Notes: generated from the letters alone by a model not told the origin. A stretch of DNA of 64,000 nucleotides from CAVSUR01 sp963731285 (GCA_963731285.1 CAVSUR010000006.1:248001-312000); one strand, 5' to 3'. Counted from the stretch's first letter, positions 45,164-54,888 are shown. Numbers and translations: made by a program.

Positions 45164-46874
45164 ATGACCGAGCGTGAGACGGCCCGGCAGGCCGGAGAGG
45201 CGGCGATGACGGCCATCGCTCCGGAGGCTGACGAGTTCGCCTCGCTGGATATGGCAGGCCTCGGCCAGTCCGCGCTCGCGGTGCTGGCGCGCGCCGCGGC
45301 TCACCCCGGCGGCCTGGCCGCGGCCACCGTGCGCTTCTGGTCCGGCCTGGCCAGGATCGGCCCGGTCGCGGCGGCCCGCTGGCTGGGCAGCGACCCCGAG
45401 CCGCCGGTACCCGGGCCGCGGGATAAGCGGTTCGCGGACCCGGCCTGGCAGGACAATCCGGCGTACTTCGCCCTGCGGCAGGCGTACCTGGCTGTCGTCC
45501 CGGCTGACCAATGACCTGATGGCGGCCGGAGCTGGCGAGCAGGCCGACGATGCGAAGGCCGGCCTGTTCGCGGCGTACGTGCTGGACGCCCTGGCGCCCA
45601 CCAATTTCCTGCTGCTGAACCCGGCCGCGCTCAAGCGCGCGTTCGATACGGCAGGCGGCAGCCTGGTCGCGGGAGCGAATAATTTCGCGGCCGACCTGAT
45701 GACCAACAACGGGCGGCCGCGGCAGGTGGATGCCAGCGGATTCCGTATCGGCGAGAACCTGGCCGCCACCCCCGGCAAGATCGTCTGCAAGAACGACCTG
45801 ATGGAGCTCATCCAGTACGCGCCGCAGACGCCGCAGGTGCACGCGGTGCCGGTGCTCGCCAGCCCGCCGTGGATCAACAAGTACTACATCATGGACCTGG
45901 CCCCGAAGCGCAGCTTCCTGGAATGGGCGATCCAGCACGGGCGCACGGTTTTCGCCATCTCCTACCGCAACCCCGACGCCTCGATGGGCGGTGTGACGCT
46001 GGACGACTACCTGATCCACGGCCCGCAGGCCGCGCTGGACGTCATCGAGGACATCACCGGCGCCGCCAAGATCGACGTCATCGGGCTATGCCTCGGCGGC
46101 GCGCTGACCGGGATGCTGGCCAGCTACCTGATCGAGACCGGCGACGCCCGGCTCGGCTCGGTCACCCTGCTCAACACCATGCTGGACTACGCCGAGCCGG
46201 GCGTGCTCGGCGCGTTCACCGACGAGCGCACGGTGGCCAGGCTGGAGAAGCAGATGGCGGAGAAGGGCTACATGGAGGGCAGCAGCATGGCCGGCACGTT
46301 CGACCTGCTGCGGGCGCGCGACCTGATCTTCAGCTACGTGGTGTCGAACTGGCTGATGGGGCAGCAGCCGCCGGCCTTCGACATCCTCGCCTGGAACGGC
46401 GACAGCACCCGGATGCCAGCCGCCATGCACTCGTTCTACCTGCGCAACCTGTACATGCGCAACGCGCTGGCCCAGGGCACGCTGGAACTGGCGGGCCACC
46501 GGCTGTCGCTGCGCGAGGTGAAGAACGATGCGTACGTGGTCGGCGCGGTCAACGATCATATCGTGCCGTGGAAGGCCTCCTACAAGGCCACCGCCCTGTT
46601 CGGGGGCAGCGTCCGGTACGTGCTGTCCAGCGGCGGCCACATCGCCGGCATCGTCAACCCGCCCGGCCCGAAGGCCTGGTTCATGGCGGCGCAGAGCAAC
46701 CCGCCGGGCGCGGACGACTGGGAGGCGGCCGCGACGAAGCACGCAGGCTCGTGGTGGGAGGACTGGGCGGTATGGGCGCAGCAGCGGGCCGGCGAGCTGA
46801 TCGACCCGCCCGCGCTGGGCAGCAGCCGCCATCCCGTCATCGGGGACGCGCCGGGCGACTACGTGCGGGGCTGA
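45164..46874 (+). pseudogene. phaC: Poly(3-hydroxyalkanoate) synthase, frameshifted
   Basis: The start ATG at 45164 follows GGGAGGT. The N-terminal frame has KRFADPAWQDNPAYFALRQAYLAV; after removing one C from the CCC at 45499-45501 it continues as RLTNDLMAAG, LAPTNFLLLNPAALKRAF, PPWINKYYIMDLAPKRSFLEW, the lipase-like box IGLCLGGALTG with the catalytic Cys, FDILAWNGDSTRMPAAMH (catalytic Asp), and GAVNDHIVPW with HIAGIVNPP (catalytic His). The restored length of about 570 residues is that of class I synthases. It polymerises hydroxyacyl-CoA into storage granules. The phasin gene follows 109 bp downstream. Confidence 0.88.
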
Positions 46875-46923
46875 CCCGGCGCGGGATACGTGCCGCCTGC
46901 GCCGGGGCCCTGCCGCTCTCCGC

Positions 46924-46961
46924 TTGACAAATCTACCGCTGTTGCTCATTATAGTTAGCAA
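46924..46961 (+). promoter_or_regulatory. Sigma-70-type promoter with overlapping inverted repeat before the phasin gene
   Basis: TTGACA (46924-46929) and CATTAT (46947-46952) are 17 bp apart, close to the housekeeping consensus. TTGCT (46942-46946) and AGCAA (46957-46961) form an inverted repeat across the -10 region, where a repressor could block transcription. The block is strikingly AT-rich in this genome. The strong AAGGAGGAAG ribosome site follows. Confidence 0.65.
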
Positions 46962-46983
46962 ATAGAACTTGAAGGAGGAAGCT

Positions 46984-47292
46984 ATGACCGAGACCCGCAA
47001 GGTCGGCCAGGAAGTGCAGGACGAGATCCTGAACACCGTCCGCAAGAGCCAGTCCGCCGTGATCGAGGCGCTGCAGACCTGGGCCAGCGCGATCGCGTCC
47101 ATGACGCCCGAGCTGCCGGACGTCAACGTGCCGTTCAGCGACAAGCTGCCCCGGCCGCAGGACCTGGTCGCGGGGGCCTATGACTTCGCCGAGCAGCTGC
47201 TGGCCAGCCAGCGGAAGTTCGCCGAGGACGTGCTGCAGGCGACCGCGCCCATGCTCGGCGGCCCCGCCAGGAAGACGAACGGCGCGAAGTAA
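46984..47292 (+). CDS. Phasin-like polyhydroxyalkanoate granule protein
   Basis: 102 residues from the ATG at 46984 with AAGGAGG 7 bp upstream. It is a helical, amphipathic protein: DEILNTVRKSQSAVIEALQTWASAIASM, a Pro-rich link and AGAYDFAEQLLASQRKFAEDVLQAT. Phasins coat PHA granules and control their size; the neighbour phaC supports the call. It has its own strong promoter, consistent with phasins being made in excess of the synthase. Confidence 0.85.
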   Translation: MTETRKVGQEVQDEILNTVRKSQSAVIEALQTWASAIASMTPELPDVNVPFSDKLPRPQDLVAGAYDFAEQLLASQRKFAEDVLQATAPMLGGPARKTNGAK

Positions 47293-47314
47293 GCTGCCCT
47301 CTTCGACGGCACAC

Positions 47315-47349
47315 CGACCGCGCGGCGGCCTCCGGGCCGTGCGCGGTCG
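47315..47349. terminator. Bidirectional hairpin between phasin and aldo/keto reductase genes
   Basis: CGACCGCGC (47315-47323) pairs with GCGCGGTCG (47341-47349), with a second inner CGGCC/GGCCG stem. TCTTTA follows on the plus side. It lies in the 60-bp gap between convergent genes. Confidence 0.75.
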
Positions 47350-47352
47350 TCT

Positions 47353-48138
47353 TTACCGGGCCATCGCGTCGATCCCGGCCACCTCGCCGGCGGTCAGCGT
47401 GAACCCGAACAGGTCCAGGTTCGCGCTGATCCGGGCCGGGTTCGAGGACTTGGAGATGACCGGGATCTTGTGCTCGATATGCCAGCGCAGCACGACCTGG
47501 GCCGGCGTGACCTCGTGGGCCGCGGCGATCTCGGTCAGCACCGGGTCGCCGAGGCTGGTGTCCTTCAGCGGGCTGTAGCCCTCCAGCACCACGCCGCGCT
47601 TGCGGTGGCCGTCCAGCACCGCGGGGTCGTGCCGGGCCGGGTTCCAGTGCACCTGGTTCACCGCGGGCAGCTCGCCGCCGTCCGCCAGCTCGTCGAGCTG
47701 CGCGAGGCTGTAGTTGCTGACCCCGATGGCCCGGACCAGCCCGTCGGCCTTGACCCGGCCCAGCTCGGTCCACACCTGCTGGCGCAGCCCGGGTCGCGGC
47801 GGCGGCCAGTGCACCAGCCACAGGTCCAGGTAGTTGGTGCGCAGGGCTCGCAGTGACTTGCGCAGCACCGTGCGCTCACGGCCGGCGTCGGAGGCCCGCA
47901 GCTTAGTGGTGAGGAAGACCTCGCCGCGGTCCAGGCCGCTGTCAGCCAGGGCCCGTCCCACCTCGTCCTCGTTGCCGTACATGGTGGCGGTATCGAGGTG
48001 CCGGTAGCCGGCGGCCAGCGCGGCGAGCACTCCGGCATGGGCCTGCCGGCCGCGCATCGGCCAGGTCCCGAAGCCGACCATGGGCATCTGGGCGCCGCCG
48101 CGCAGCGAGACCGCGGGCACATCGCGCGTGTCGCTCAT
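47353..48138 (-). CDS. Aldo/keto reductase
   Basis: 261 residues with the AKR barrel. The catalytic tetrad is visible: Asp49 and Tyr54 in YRHLDTATMYGNEDEVG, Lys79 in FLTTKLR and His110 in WLVHWPPP. The family signature is GVSNYSLAQLDEL, and IPVISKSSNPARISANL binds NADPH phosphate. It reduces aldehydes, ketones or methylglyoxal; the substrate is unknown. The minus-strand neighbour upstream is an aminotransferase, 17 bp away. Confidence 0.92.
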   Translation of the reverse strand: MSDTRDVPAVSLRGGAQMPMVGFGTWPMRGRQAHAGVLAALAAGYRHLDTATMYGNEDEVGRALADSGLDRGEVFLTTKLRASDAGRERTVLRKSLRALRTNYLDLWLVHWPPPRPGLRQQVWTELGRVKADGLVRAIGVSNYSLAQLDELADGGELPAVNQVHWNPARHDPAVLDGHRKRGVVLEGYSPLKDTSLGDPVLTEIAAAHEVTPAQVVLRWHIEHKIPVISKSSNPARISANLDLFGFTLTAGEVAGIDAMAR

Positions 48139-48154
48139 CGGCTTATTGTGCGCC

Positions 48155-49084
48155 TCATCGGCCCCCGCTGCCAGCCCGGGCCCAGTCCGCCACCAGCGTC
48201 CCGGACCGGCTGGCCTCCTCGGCCAGCAGCCCGGCCAGCAGCCGGGTGACCGGGCCGGGCGCGCCGCTTCCCACCATGCGGCCGTCCAGCGCGATGACGG
48301 CCGCTATCCCGCCCATCGTGCCGGTGACGAACAGCTCGCCGGCGGCGTGCAGCTGCGACAAACTGTAGTCACCGACGGAGCAGCCGATGCCCGCCGCCGC
48401 GGCCAGCTCGAGCACGGCGCCCCGGGTGATGCCCTCCGGGCAGGCCGCCGCCGTCGGCGTGCCCAGCACTCCGCCGCTGACCAGGAATACGTTGGCCGCG
48501 TTGGTCTCCGCCACGAACCCGCGATGGTCGAGCATCAGCGCGTCGTCGGCGCCGGCCGCGTTCGCCTCGATCTTGGCCAGGATCGACGGCAGCAAGTTGT
48601 TGTGGTGGATCTTCGGGTCCAGGCTGTCCGGCGGCGGCCGCCGCACGCTGGCGGTGATCAGCGTGATGCCGCCCGCGTCGTAGACCGGCGGCTTGTGCTC
48701 GGCCAGCACGATCAGGGTGGGCCCGTCCTGGTTGAGGCGCGGGTCCATGCCGCTGGTGATCTTCACGCCACGGGTCAGGGTGAGCCGGATGTGCACGCCG
48801 TCGGTCATGTCGTTGGCCGCCAGCGTACGCCGGATCTGCGCGGTGATCTCCTCGTCGGAGGGCACCGGCGCGAACGCCAGGGCGCGGGCCGAGCGCCGCA
48901 GCCGGGCCAGGTGCTCACCCAGCCGGAAGATCCGTCCCTGGTACAGCCGCAGGCCCTCCCAGACCGCGTCCCCGCCCTGCACCGCCGAGTCGAACGGGCT
49001 GACCGCGGCCTCGTCCCGGTGCGTCAGCTTCCCGCCGACGTTCACGATCAGGTCCCGGTTCCGCTCGTCAAAGGCCTGCAGCAC
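48155..49084 (-). CDS. Class IV aminotransferase (branched-chain / D-amino acid aminotransferase-like)
   Basis: About 309 residues from the GTG at 49084, chosen for its GGGAGGAG site 6 bp upstream; the frame also opens at 49123. Fold-type IV PLP motifs: VSPFDSAVQGGDAVWEGLRLYQGRIFRL, the PLP lysine in DPKIHHNNLLPSILAKIEA, GADDALMLDHRGFVAETNAANVFLV, PEGITRGAVLEL and FVTGTMGGIAAVIALDGR. The enzyme may transfer amino groups of branched-chain or D-amino acids. The lone gene gives no clue to which. Confidence 0.88.
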   Translation of the reverse strand: MLQAFDERNRDLIVNVGGKLTHRDEAAVSPFDSAVQGGDAVWEGLRLYQGRIFRLGEHLARLRRSARALAFAPVPSDEEITAQIRRTLAANDMTDGVHIRLTLTRGVKITSGMDPRLNQDGPTLIVLAEHKPPVYDAGGITLITASVRRPPPDSLDPKIHHNNLLPSILAKIEANAAGADDALMLDHRGFVAETNAANVFLVSGGVLGTPTAAACPEGITRGAVLELAAAAGIGCSVGDYSLSQLHAAGELFVTGTMGGIAAVIALDGRMVGSGAPGPVTRLLAGLLAEEASRSGTLVADWARAGSGGR

Positions 49085-49192
49085 CGCGCTCTCCTCCCGG
49101 GTCGTGTCCATCTCCTGCCGCACGGAATGCCCGCCGCACGGAATGCCTGCCGCGGCCGCCGCGGCGCAGCCTCCGCGATCTCCGATCGCGGG

Positions 49193-50170
49193 CTACCCGG
49201 CCTGCGGGACCAGCAGCAGCTTGCCCGTGGTGCCGCGGCCGGCCAGGTCCCGGTGCGCCGATGGCGCCTGCTCCAGCGGGTACCGCCCGCCGATCCGGAC
49301 GCTGAGCCGGCCGGAGCCGATCCAGCCGAAGATCTCGCCGGCCCGGTGCAGCAGCTCGCCGCGTCCCGCCAGGTAGTGCGCCAGCGTGGGCCGGGTCAGG
49401 AAGAGCGAGCCGCCGGTATTGAGCCGCTGCGGGTCCACCGGCGGGACCGGGCCGCTGGCCGCGCCGTAGAGCACCATGTACCCGCGCGGCGCCAGTGCGG
49501 CCAGGCTGGCATCGAATGTGGCCTGGCCGACGCCGTCGTAGACCACGGCGGCCCCGGCCCCGCCGGTCAGCTCGCGCGCCACGGCGCCGAAGCCCTCGTA
49601 GCCGGCCACCCGGTCCGCGCCGGCCTGCTGCGCGAGCACGGCCTTCGGCGTGGCCGAAGTGGTCGCCACCACGATGCCGCCGCGCATCTTGATCATCTGG
49701 GTGAGCAGCAGGCCGACGCCGCCCGCAGCGGCGTGCACCACCGCCACCTGGCCGGCCGCTACCGGGTAGGTGCTGTGGCACAGGTAATGCGCGGTCATCC
49801 CCTGCAGCATCGCCGCGGCGGCCACGTCCAGCCCGACGTCCGCCGGGACGGACACGGCCCGGCCGGCCGGGATGACGACCCGCTCGGCGTAGCTGCCCGG
49901 CCCGAGAGCCCAGGCCACCCGGTCGCCCGGGCCGAACTCGGTCACCCCGGCGCCGGCCGCCGCCACCGTGCCCGCCCCCTCGACGCCGGGCACGTAGGGC
50001 ACCGGCCCGTCGTAGGGCGGCCGGTTCTCCCGCTGGTAGATGTCCATGTAGTTGACGCCGGCCGCGGCCACGTCGACCAGCAGGTCACCGGGCCCGGGTT
50101 CGGGGGCCGGCCAGTCAGCGGCCCGCAGGACCTCCGCGCCGCCGTGCTCGTTCACTACTACTGCGCGCAT
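49193..50170 (-). CDS. Quinone oxidoreductase (NADPH-dependent, zinc-free MDR family)
   Basis: 325 residues. It begins MRAVVVNEHGGAEVLRAADW, then YMDIYQRENRPPYDG, VPYVPGVEGAGTVAAAGAGV, the Rossmann region VVHAAAGGVGLLLTQMIKMRGG and YDGVGQATFDASLAALAPRGYMV. No zinc-binding Cys is present, as in QOR. It reduces quinones with NADPH, guarding against redox stress. It stands alone between the aminotransferase and the sulfotransferase genes. Confidence 0.9.
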   Translation of the reverse strand: MRAVVVNEHGGAEVLRAADWPAPEPGPGDLLVDVAAAGVNYMDIYQRENRPPYDGPVPYVPGVEGAGTVAAAGAGVTEFGPGDRVAWALGPGSYAERVVIPAGRAVSVPADVGLDVAAAAMLQGMTAHYLCHSTYPVAAGQVAVVHAAAGGVGLLLTQMIKMRGGIVVATTSATPKAVLAQQAGADRVAGYEGFGAVARELTGGAGAAVVYDGVGQATFDASLAALAPRGYMVLYGAASGPVPPVDPQRLNTGGSLFLTRPTLAHYLAGRGELLHRAGEIFGWIGSGRLSVRIGGRYPLEQAPSAHRDLAGRGTTGKLLLVPQAG

Positions 50171-50263
50171 GGCCTCATCCTCTCGCAGCGGTTCCCGGCT
50201 CCGCGCCCGGCCGCCCGGCTCGGCGCGCTCCCCCGGCCGGCGCGGGCGGCTACGGCTGCGGGC

Positions 50264-51013
50264 TCACGGCCGCAGCCGGCGGGCGGCAAGCTCGTGGTAA
50301 TACGGCTGGCAGGCCGCGGCCAGTGGCTCCAGCTCCGGTGGCAGCTCCGCCGCGGCCGGCCCGGCGTGCCGGCCGAACCCTGCCGACCGCCAGACCCCGG
50401 CGTACCAGTACGGCGCCCAGACCCCGTCGGCGGGGTGCGGCCCCGGCGGCCAGGACAGCATCGCCGGGTCGAACTCAATGCCCAGCGCCTCGCACAGCAG
50501 GGTCAGGGCCGCCCGCGGATCGCGCACGATGTCGCCGGAGTCGATCACCGGGCCGCCGAACCGGCGGAAGATCCCGGCCTGCTGCTCCAGGCCCAGGTCG
50601 GCCAGGGTCGGAGCCGACCGGACCCGGGCGTAGGAGGCCAGCAGCTGGCGCGGATGGCGGATCAGGAAGGCGTGCTTCAGCCCCGCCAGGCGCTCGGTGT
50701 CCACCTCGGGCAGCAGGTGGTGGGTCATGTGCTTCTGGTAGAACACGCTGGTGCCGGGGGGCAGCGGCCCGCGGGTGAGGTGGTCGAGCACCGCAGGCCA
50801 TCTGGTCGGCATGGATTGCAGAATTTCGGCCCGCCCCGGATGTGGCAGGCCGGTCCGGTCCAGGTAGAACGCGTACAGCGGCTCGTCGATCACCACGGTG
50901 CCGGCCCGGCTGGCGAACGAGCGCATCAGCGCGGTGGAGATCGTGCGCGGCCCTGACCACATCGCGATCCGGGCCACCGCCCCGGCCCCGGCAGCGCCGC
51001 CTGGCGGCGTCAC
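50264..51013 (-). CDS. Sulfotransferase-family protein
   Basis: 249 residues from the GTG at 51013, overlapping the stop of mscR. The PAPS-binding loop is WSGPRTISTALMRSFASR, and a second conserved region is LIRHPRQLLASYARVRSAP (3'-phosphate binding RxxxxxxxS). The family transfers sulfate, but many small bacterial members are uncharacterised. Translational coupling to the mycothiol-dependent dehydrogenase suggests a shared role. I have no evidence for a specific acceptor. Confidence 0.8.
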   Translation of the reverse strand: MTPPGGAAGAGAVARIAMWSGPRTISTALMRSFASRAGTVVIDEPLYAFYLDRTGLPHPGRAEILQSMPTRWPAVLDHLTRGPLPPGTSVFYQKHMTHHLLPEVDTERLAGLKHAFLIRHPRQLLASYARVRSAPTLADLGLEQQAGIFRRFGGPVIDSGDIVRDPRAALTLLCEALGIEFDPAMLSWPPGPHPADGVWAPYWYAGVWRSAGFGRHAGPAAAELPPELEPLAAACQPYYHELAARRLRP

Positions 51014-52095
51014 AGCACGACGACCGAGCGGAGCACCTCCCCGCGGCCCATCTTCGCGAACGCCTCCTCTACGCCGTCCAGCGTGATGGTCTCTGACACG
51101 AACTTCTCCAGCGGCAGCCGGCCCTGCAGGTGCAGGTCGGTCAGCATCGGGAAGTCGCGCGAGGGCAGGCAGTCGCCGTACCAGGATGACTTCAGCGCCC
51201 CGCCGCGGCCGAAGAAGTCCAGCAGCGGCAGCTCCAGCTTCATCTCCGGCGTCGGCACTCCGACCAGCACCACCGTCCCGGCCAGGTCCCGGGCGTAGAA
51301 CGCCTGGGTGTAGGTCTCCGGCCGGCCGATCGCCTCGATGACCACGTCCGCGCCGTGACCCTCGGTCAGTTCGCGGATGGCCTCGACCGGGTCGGTCTCG
51401 CGCGAGTTGACCACGTGCGTGGCGCCGAACTGGCGGGCCCACTCCAGCTTGCGCGCGTCCACGTCCACCGCGATGATCGTGCGGGCGCCGGCCAGGCTGG
51501 CGCCGAGCACCGCCGCGTCGCCGACCCCGCCGCAGCCGATCACCGCCACCGAGTCGCCCCGGCTGACCTGGGCGGTGTTCAGCGCGGCCCCGAGCCCGGC
51601 CATGACCCCGCACCCCAGCAGCCCGGCTACCTCCGGCTTGACCTGCGGGTTTACCGTGGTGCACTGGCCCGCGGCGACCAGGGTCTTGTCGGCGAACGCA
51701 CCGATGCCGAGGGCCGGGGACAGCTGCGTGCCGTCCGTCAGGGTCATCTTCTGCGCCGCATTGTGGGTGGCGAAGCAGTACCACGGGCGGCCGCGCAGGC
51801 ACGCCCGGCACTGTCCGCACACCGCCCGCCAGTTGAGGATCACGAAGTCACCGGCGCTGATCTCGGTAACGCCCTCGCCGACCGCCTCCACCACCCCGGC
51901 GGCCTCGTGGCCGAGCAGGTAGGGGAAGTCCGCGCCGATGCCGCCCTCGCGGTAGTGCAGGTCGGTGTGGCAGACCCCGCACGCCTGCACCGCGACCAGC
52001 GCCTCGCCCGGGCCAGGATCGGGGACGACCACGGTCGTGATCTCGACCTCGGCACCCTTGCCGCGGGCAATGACGCCCTTGACCTCATGTGTCAT
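51010..52095 (-). CDS. mscR: S-(hydroxymethyl)mycothiol dehydrogenase (mycothiol-dependent formaldehyde dehydrogenase)
   Basis: 361 residues from the ATG at 52095 with an AAGGAC site. The sequence follows mycobacterial and streptomycete MscR closely: IARGKGAEVEITTVVVPDPG, ACGVCHTDLHYREGG (catalytic zinc Cys39), LGHEAAGVVEAVGEG, the structural-zinc cysteines in RAVCGQCRACLRGRPWYC, KMTLTDGTQLSPALGIGAFA, CGVMAGLGAALNT, VIGCGGVGDAAVLGA and SSWYGDCLPSRDFP. It oxidises the mycothiol adduct of formaldehyde and can reduce S-nitrosomycothiol. Formaldehyde is the expected by-product of N-demethylation encoded at 1-2777. Confidence 0.95.
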   Translation of the reverse strand: MTHEVKGVIARGKGAEVEITTVVVPDPGPGEALVAVQACGVCHTDLHYREGGIGADFPYLLGHEAAGVVEAVGEGVTEISAGDFVILNWRAVCGQCRACLRGRPWYCFATHNAAQKMTLTDGTQLSPALGIGAFADKTLVAAGQCTTVNPQVKPEVAGLLGCGVMAGLGAALNTAQVSRGDSVAVIGCGGVGDAAVLGASLAGARTIIAVDVDARKLEWARQFGATHVVNSRETDPVEAIRELTEGHGADVVIEAIGRPETYTQAFYARDLAGTVVLVGVPTPEMKLELPLLDFFGRGGALKSSWYGDCLPSRDFPMLTDLHLQGRLPLEKFVSETITLDGVEEAFAKMGRGEVLRSVVVL

Positions 52096-52245
52096 CGCGC
52101 CGGAGTCCTTTCTGTCATCGACTCTGTCATCGAAGGGCCGCCGCTGCCGCTCTCGGCTCCCGGCGCGGGGCTGGTGTGGGCGATGATACGGGGACCGAGC
52201 CGGGTTCTGGTACGGTCGGCGTGGTCTTGCCGAAGGGGGACACCG

Positions 52246-54804
52246 ATGTCCGTCGCCGAGATCACCCGCAGTGAGACGGCCGAGCGGGCCCGGCTGCTGC
52301 GGGTGGACTCCTACGACATCGCGCTGGACCTCACCCGGGGAGACGAAGTATTCGGCTCGGCGGCGGTCATCCGGTTCAGCTGCTGCGAGCCCGGCGCCGC
52401 CAGCTACGCTGACCTGGCCGCCCGCGAGGTGCGCGAGATCACCCTGAACGGCGCGCCGATCGACCCGGCGAGCTGCCGCGACGGCCGGATCCCGCTGCCC
52501 GGGCTGGCCGCCCGCAACGAGCTGCGGGTGGTCGCCGACTGCAGCTACTCCCGGGACGGCACCGGGCTGCACCGCGCGGTGGACTCGGCGGACGGCAAGA
52601 TCTACACCTACACCAGCTTCGAGCCAGCCGACGCCCGTCGTGTCTACGCCAACTTCGAGCAGCCCGACCTCAAGGCCGCGTTCACCTTCCATGTCACCGC
52701 GCCCGCGCACTGGGTCGTGCTGTCCAACCAGCCCGTGCCCGAGCCGGAGCCCGCTCCCGGGCCCGCGCCGGGCGAGCCGTCCGCGGCGGTCTGGCACTTC
52801 CCGCCGACCCCGCCGATCTCCACCTACCTGACGGCGATCGTCGCCGGGGAGTATCACCTGGTCCGTGACGCGCACACGACTCCGGGCGGCCAGGTCATCC
52901 CGCTCGGCGTGGCCTGCCGGGCGTCGCTGGCCGGTCATGTCGAGGCCGCCGACGTGATCGCGGTGACCCGGCAGGGGCTTGACTACTTCCCCGGGCTGTT
53001 CGGCACCGGCTACCCGTTCGCCAAGTACGACCAGGTTTTCGTGCCCGACTTCAGCTCCGGGGCGATGGAGAACGTCGGCTGCGTGGTGATCTCCGAGCAG
53101 CTGCTGTTCCGCTCCAAGGTCACCGACATGATGTACGAGCTGCGCGCCACCGTGATCTTGCACGAGATGGCGCATATGTGGTTCGGCGACCTGGTCACCA
53201 TGAAGTGGTGGGACGACCTGTGGCTGAACGAGTCGTTCGCCGAGTTCTGCGCCACCCTGGCCTGCGCCGAGGCCACCCGGTTCACCGACGCCTGGACGAC
53301 GTTCTCCAACAGCCGTAAGACCTGGGGGTACATGCAGGACCAGCTGCCCTCCACGCACCCGGTCGCGGCGGACGTGGCGACGCTGGCCGAGGCGGTCGCG
53401 AACTTCGACGGGATCAGCTACGCCAAGGGCGCGTCGGTGCTGCGGCAGCTGGTCGCGCACGTGGGCCGGGACAGCTTCTTCACCGGCATCGGCGCCTACT
53501 TCGCCGAGCACGGCTGGTCCAACGCCACCCTCGCCGACCTGCTGCGCGCGGTGGAGGCGGCGGCGGGCACGGACCTGGCCGGGTGGTCACGGTCCTGGCT
53601 GCAGACCGCCGGGCCGAACACGCTGCGCAGCGAGTTCGAGCTGGACCCGGGGGGCGCCTTCGCCTCGTTCGCCGTGCTGCAGGAGGCGCCGCCGCAGTAT
53701 CCGACGCTGCGCCCGCACCACATCGCGATCGGCCTGTACCAGCGCACCGGCGGCGTGCTGGCGCGGGTGCACCGGGTCGAAGTCGAGGTGGACGGGCCGC
53801 GCACGCCGGTGCCGGAGCTGACCGGGGTAGCGCAGCCCGACCTGGTGCTGCTCAACGACGGGGACCTGGGCTACGTCCTAGTCCGGTTCGATCCCCGGTC
53901 CCTGGCCACCGTGACCAGCGCGATCGGGGAGTTCGCCGACTCGCTGGCCCGGGCGGTGTGCTGGACCGCGGCCGCCGACATGGTCCAGCAGGCCGAGCTC
54001 TCGCTGCCCGCGTTCGTGACGATGCTGGCTGATGGCATGGCCAGCGAGCCGTCAGTCTCGGTACTGCAGATCCTGCACATGATCGCCGCCCGGCTGGTCC
54101 GCCAGGCGGGCGACCCGCGCTGGGTACCGGCGGGCAGGCGGCAGCTGGCCACCGCCGCGCAGCGACTGCTGGCCGCGGCCGAACCCGGCAGCGATCACCA
54201 GCTGGCCTGGGCGGAGCTGCTCGGCTGGACCGCGATCACGCCGGGCCAGCTGGATCTGCTGGCCCGGCTGCTGGACGGCACCGGGCAGCTCCCCGGCCTG
54301 CAGATCGACACCGAGCTGCGCTGGACGCTGCTGCGGCGGCTGGCCGCGGCCGGCCGGGCCGGCGACGCGCAGGTCGACGCCGAGCTGAGCCGTGACCCCA
54401 CCGATGCCGGGCGGCGGCACGCGGCGGCCTGCCGCGCGGGGATGCCCGATGCCGCGCACAAGGCCGCCGCCTGGGAGCTGCTGACCGGCGGCGGGGAGAT
54501 CGGCCTTGAGGCCATCACCGAGATCGGCCAGTCGTTCAGCCAGCCCGAGCAGGCAGACCTGCTCGCGCCCTACGCGAAGCAGTACTTCGAGGTGCTGCCG
54601 CGGCTCTGGACGTCGCGCAGCGCGATGCTGCGGGTCCTGCTGGGGGAGGCGCTGTTCCCGTACCCGGCAGCCTCGCCTGCGCTGCTAGCGCAGATCGACG
54701 CGTTCCTGGCCCGGGCCGACCTCGACCCGGGACTGCGGCGGCTGGTGCTGGAGCGGCGCGACATCGTGGCCAGGACGCTGCGCTCCCGGGAACTGTCCGC
54801 CTGA
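52246..54804 (+). CDS. pepN: Aminopeptidase N (M1 family)
   Basis: 852 residues from the ATG at 52246 after AAGGGGG. The exopeptidase motif GAMEN is at 272-276, the zinc site HEMAHMWFGDLVT at 306 with the third ligand Glu329 in LWLNESFAEF. The N-terminal domain (YTYTSFEPADARRVYANFEQPDLKAAF) and the long helical C-terminal domain are full length. It removes N-terminal residues from peptides in the cytoplasm. It is divergent from mscR; the 150-bp gap contains an 11-bp repeat TCTGTCATCGA at 52111 and 52123. Confidence 0.95.
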   Translation: MSVAEITRSETAERARLLRVDSYDIALDLTRGDEVFGSAAVIRFSCCEPGAASYADLAAREVREITLNGAPIDPASCRDGRIPLPGLAARNELRVVADCSYSRDGTGLHRAVDSADGKIYTYTSFEPADARRVYANFEQPDLKAAFTFHVTAPAHWVVLSNQPVPEPEPAPGPAPGEPSAAVWHFPPTPPISTYLTAIVAGEYHLVRDAHTTPGGQVIPLGVACRASLAGHVEAADVIAVTRQGLDYFPGLFGTGYPFAKYDQVFVPDFSSGAMENVGCVVISEQLLFRSKVTDMMYELRATVILHEMAHMWFGDLVTMKWWDDLWLNESFAEFCATLACAEATRFTDAWTTFSNSRKTWGYMQDQLPSTHPVAADVATLAEAVANFDGISYAKGASVLRQLVAHVGRDSFFTGIGAYFAEHGWSNATLADLLRAVEAAAGTDLAGWSRSWLQTAGPNTLRSEFELDPGGAFASFAVLQEAPPQYPTLRPHHIAIGLYQRTGGVLARVHRVEVEVDGPRTPVPELTGVAQPDLVLLNDGDLGYVLVRFDPRSLATVTSAIGEFADSLARAVCWTAAADMVQQAELSLPAFVTMLADGMASEPSVSVLQILHMIAARLVRQAGDPRWVPAGRRQLATAAQRLLAAAEPGSDHQLAWAELLGWTAITPGQLDLLARLLDGTGQLPGLQIDTELRWTLLRRLAAAGRAGDAQVDAELSRDPTDAGRRHAAACRAGMPDAAHKAAAWELLTGGGEIGLEAITEIGQSFSQPEQADLLAPYAKQYFEVLPRLWTSRSAMLRVLLGEALFPYPAASPALLAQIDAFLARADLDPGLRRLVLERRDIVARTLRSRELSA

Positions 54805-54888
54805 TCCGGGTCGCTGGGCGGCCGGTTCCTGCGGCCCCGCGGCCAGCAGCGGCAGGCCAGCGGCAGGGCCCGGGCTTGGGGCGCGGCC

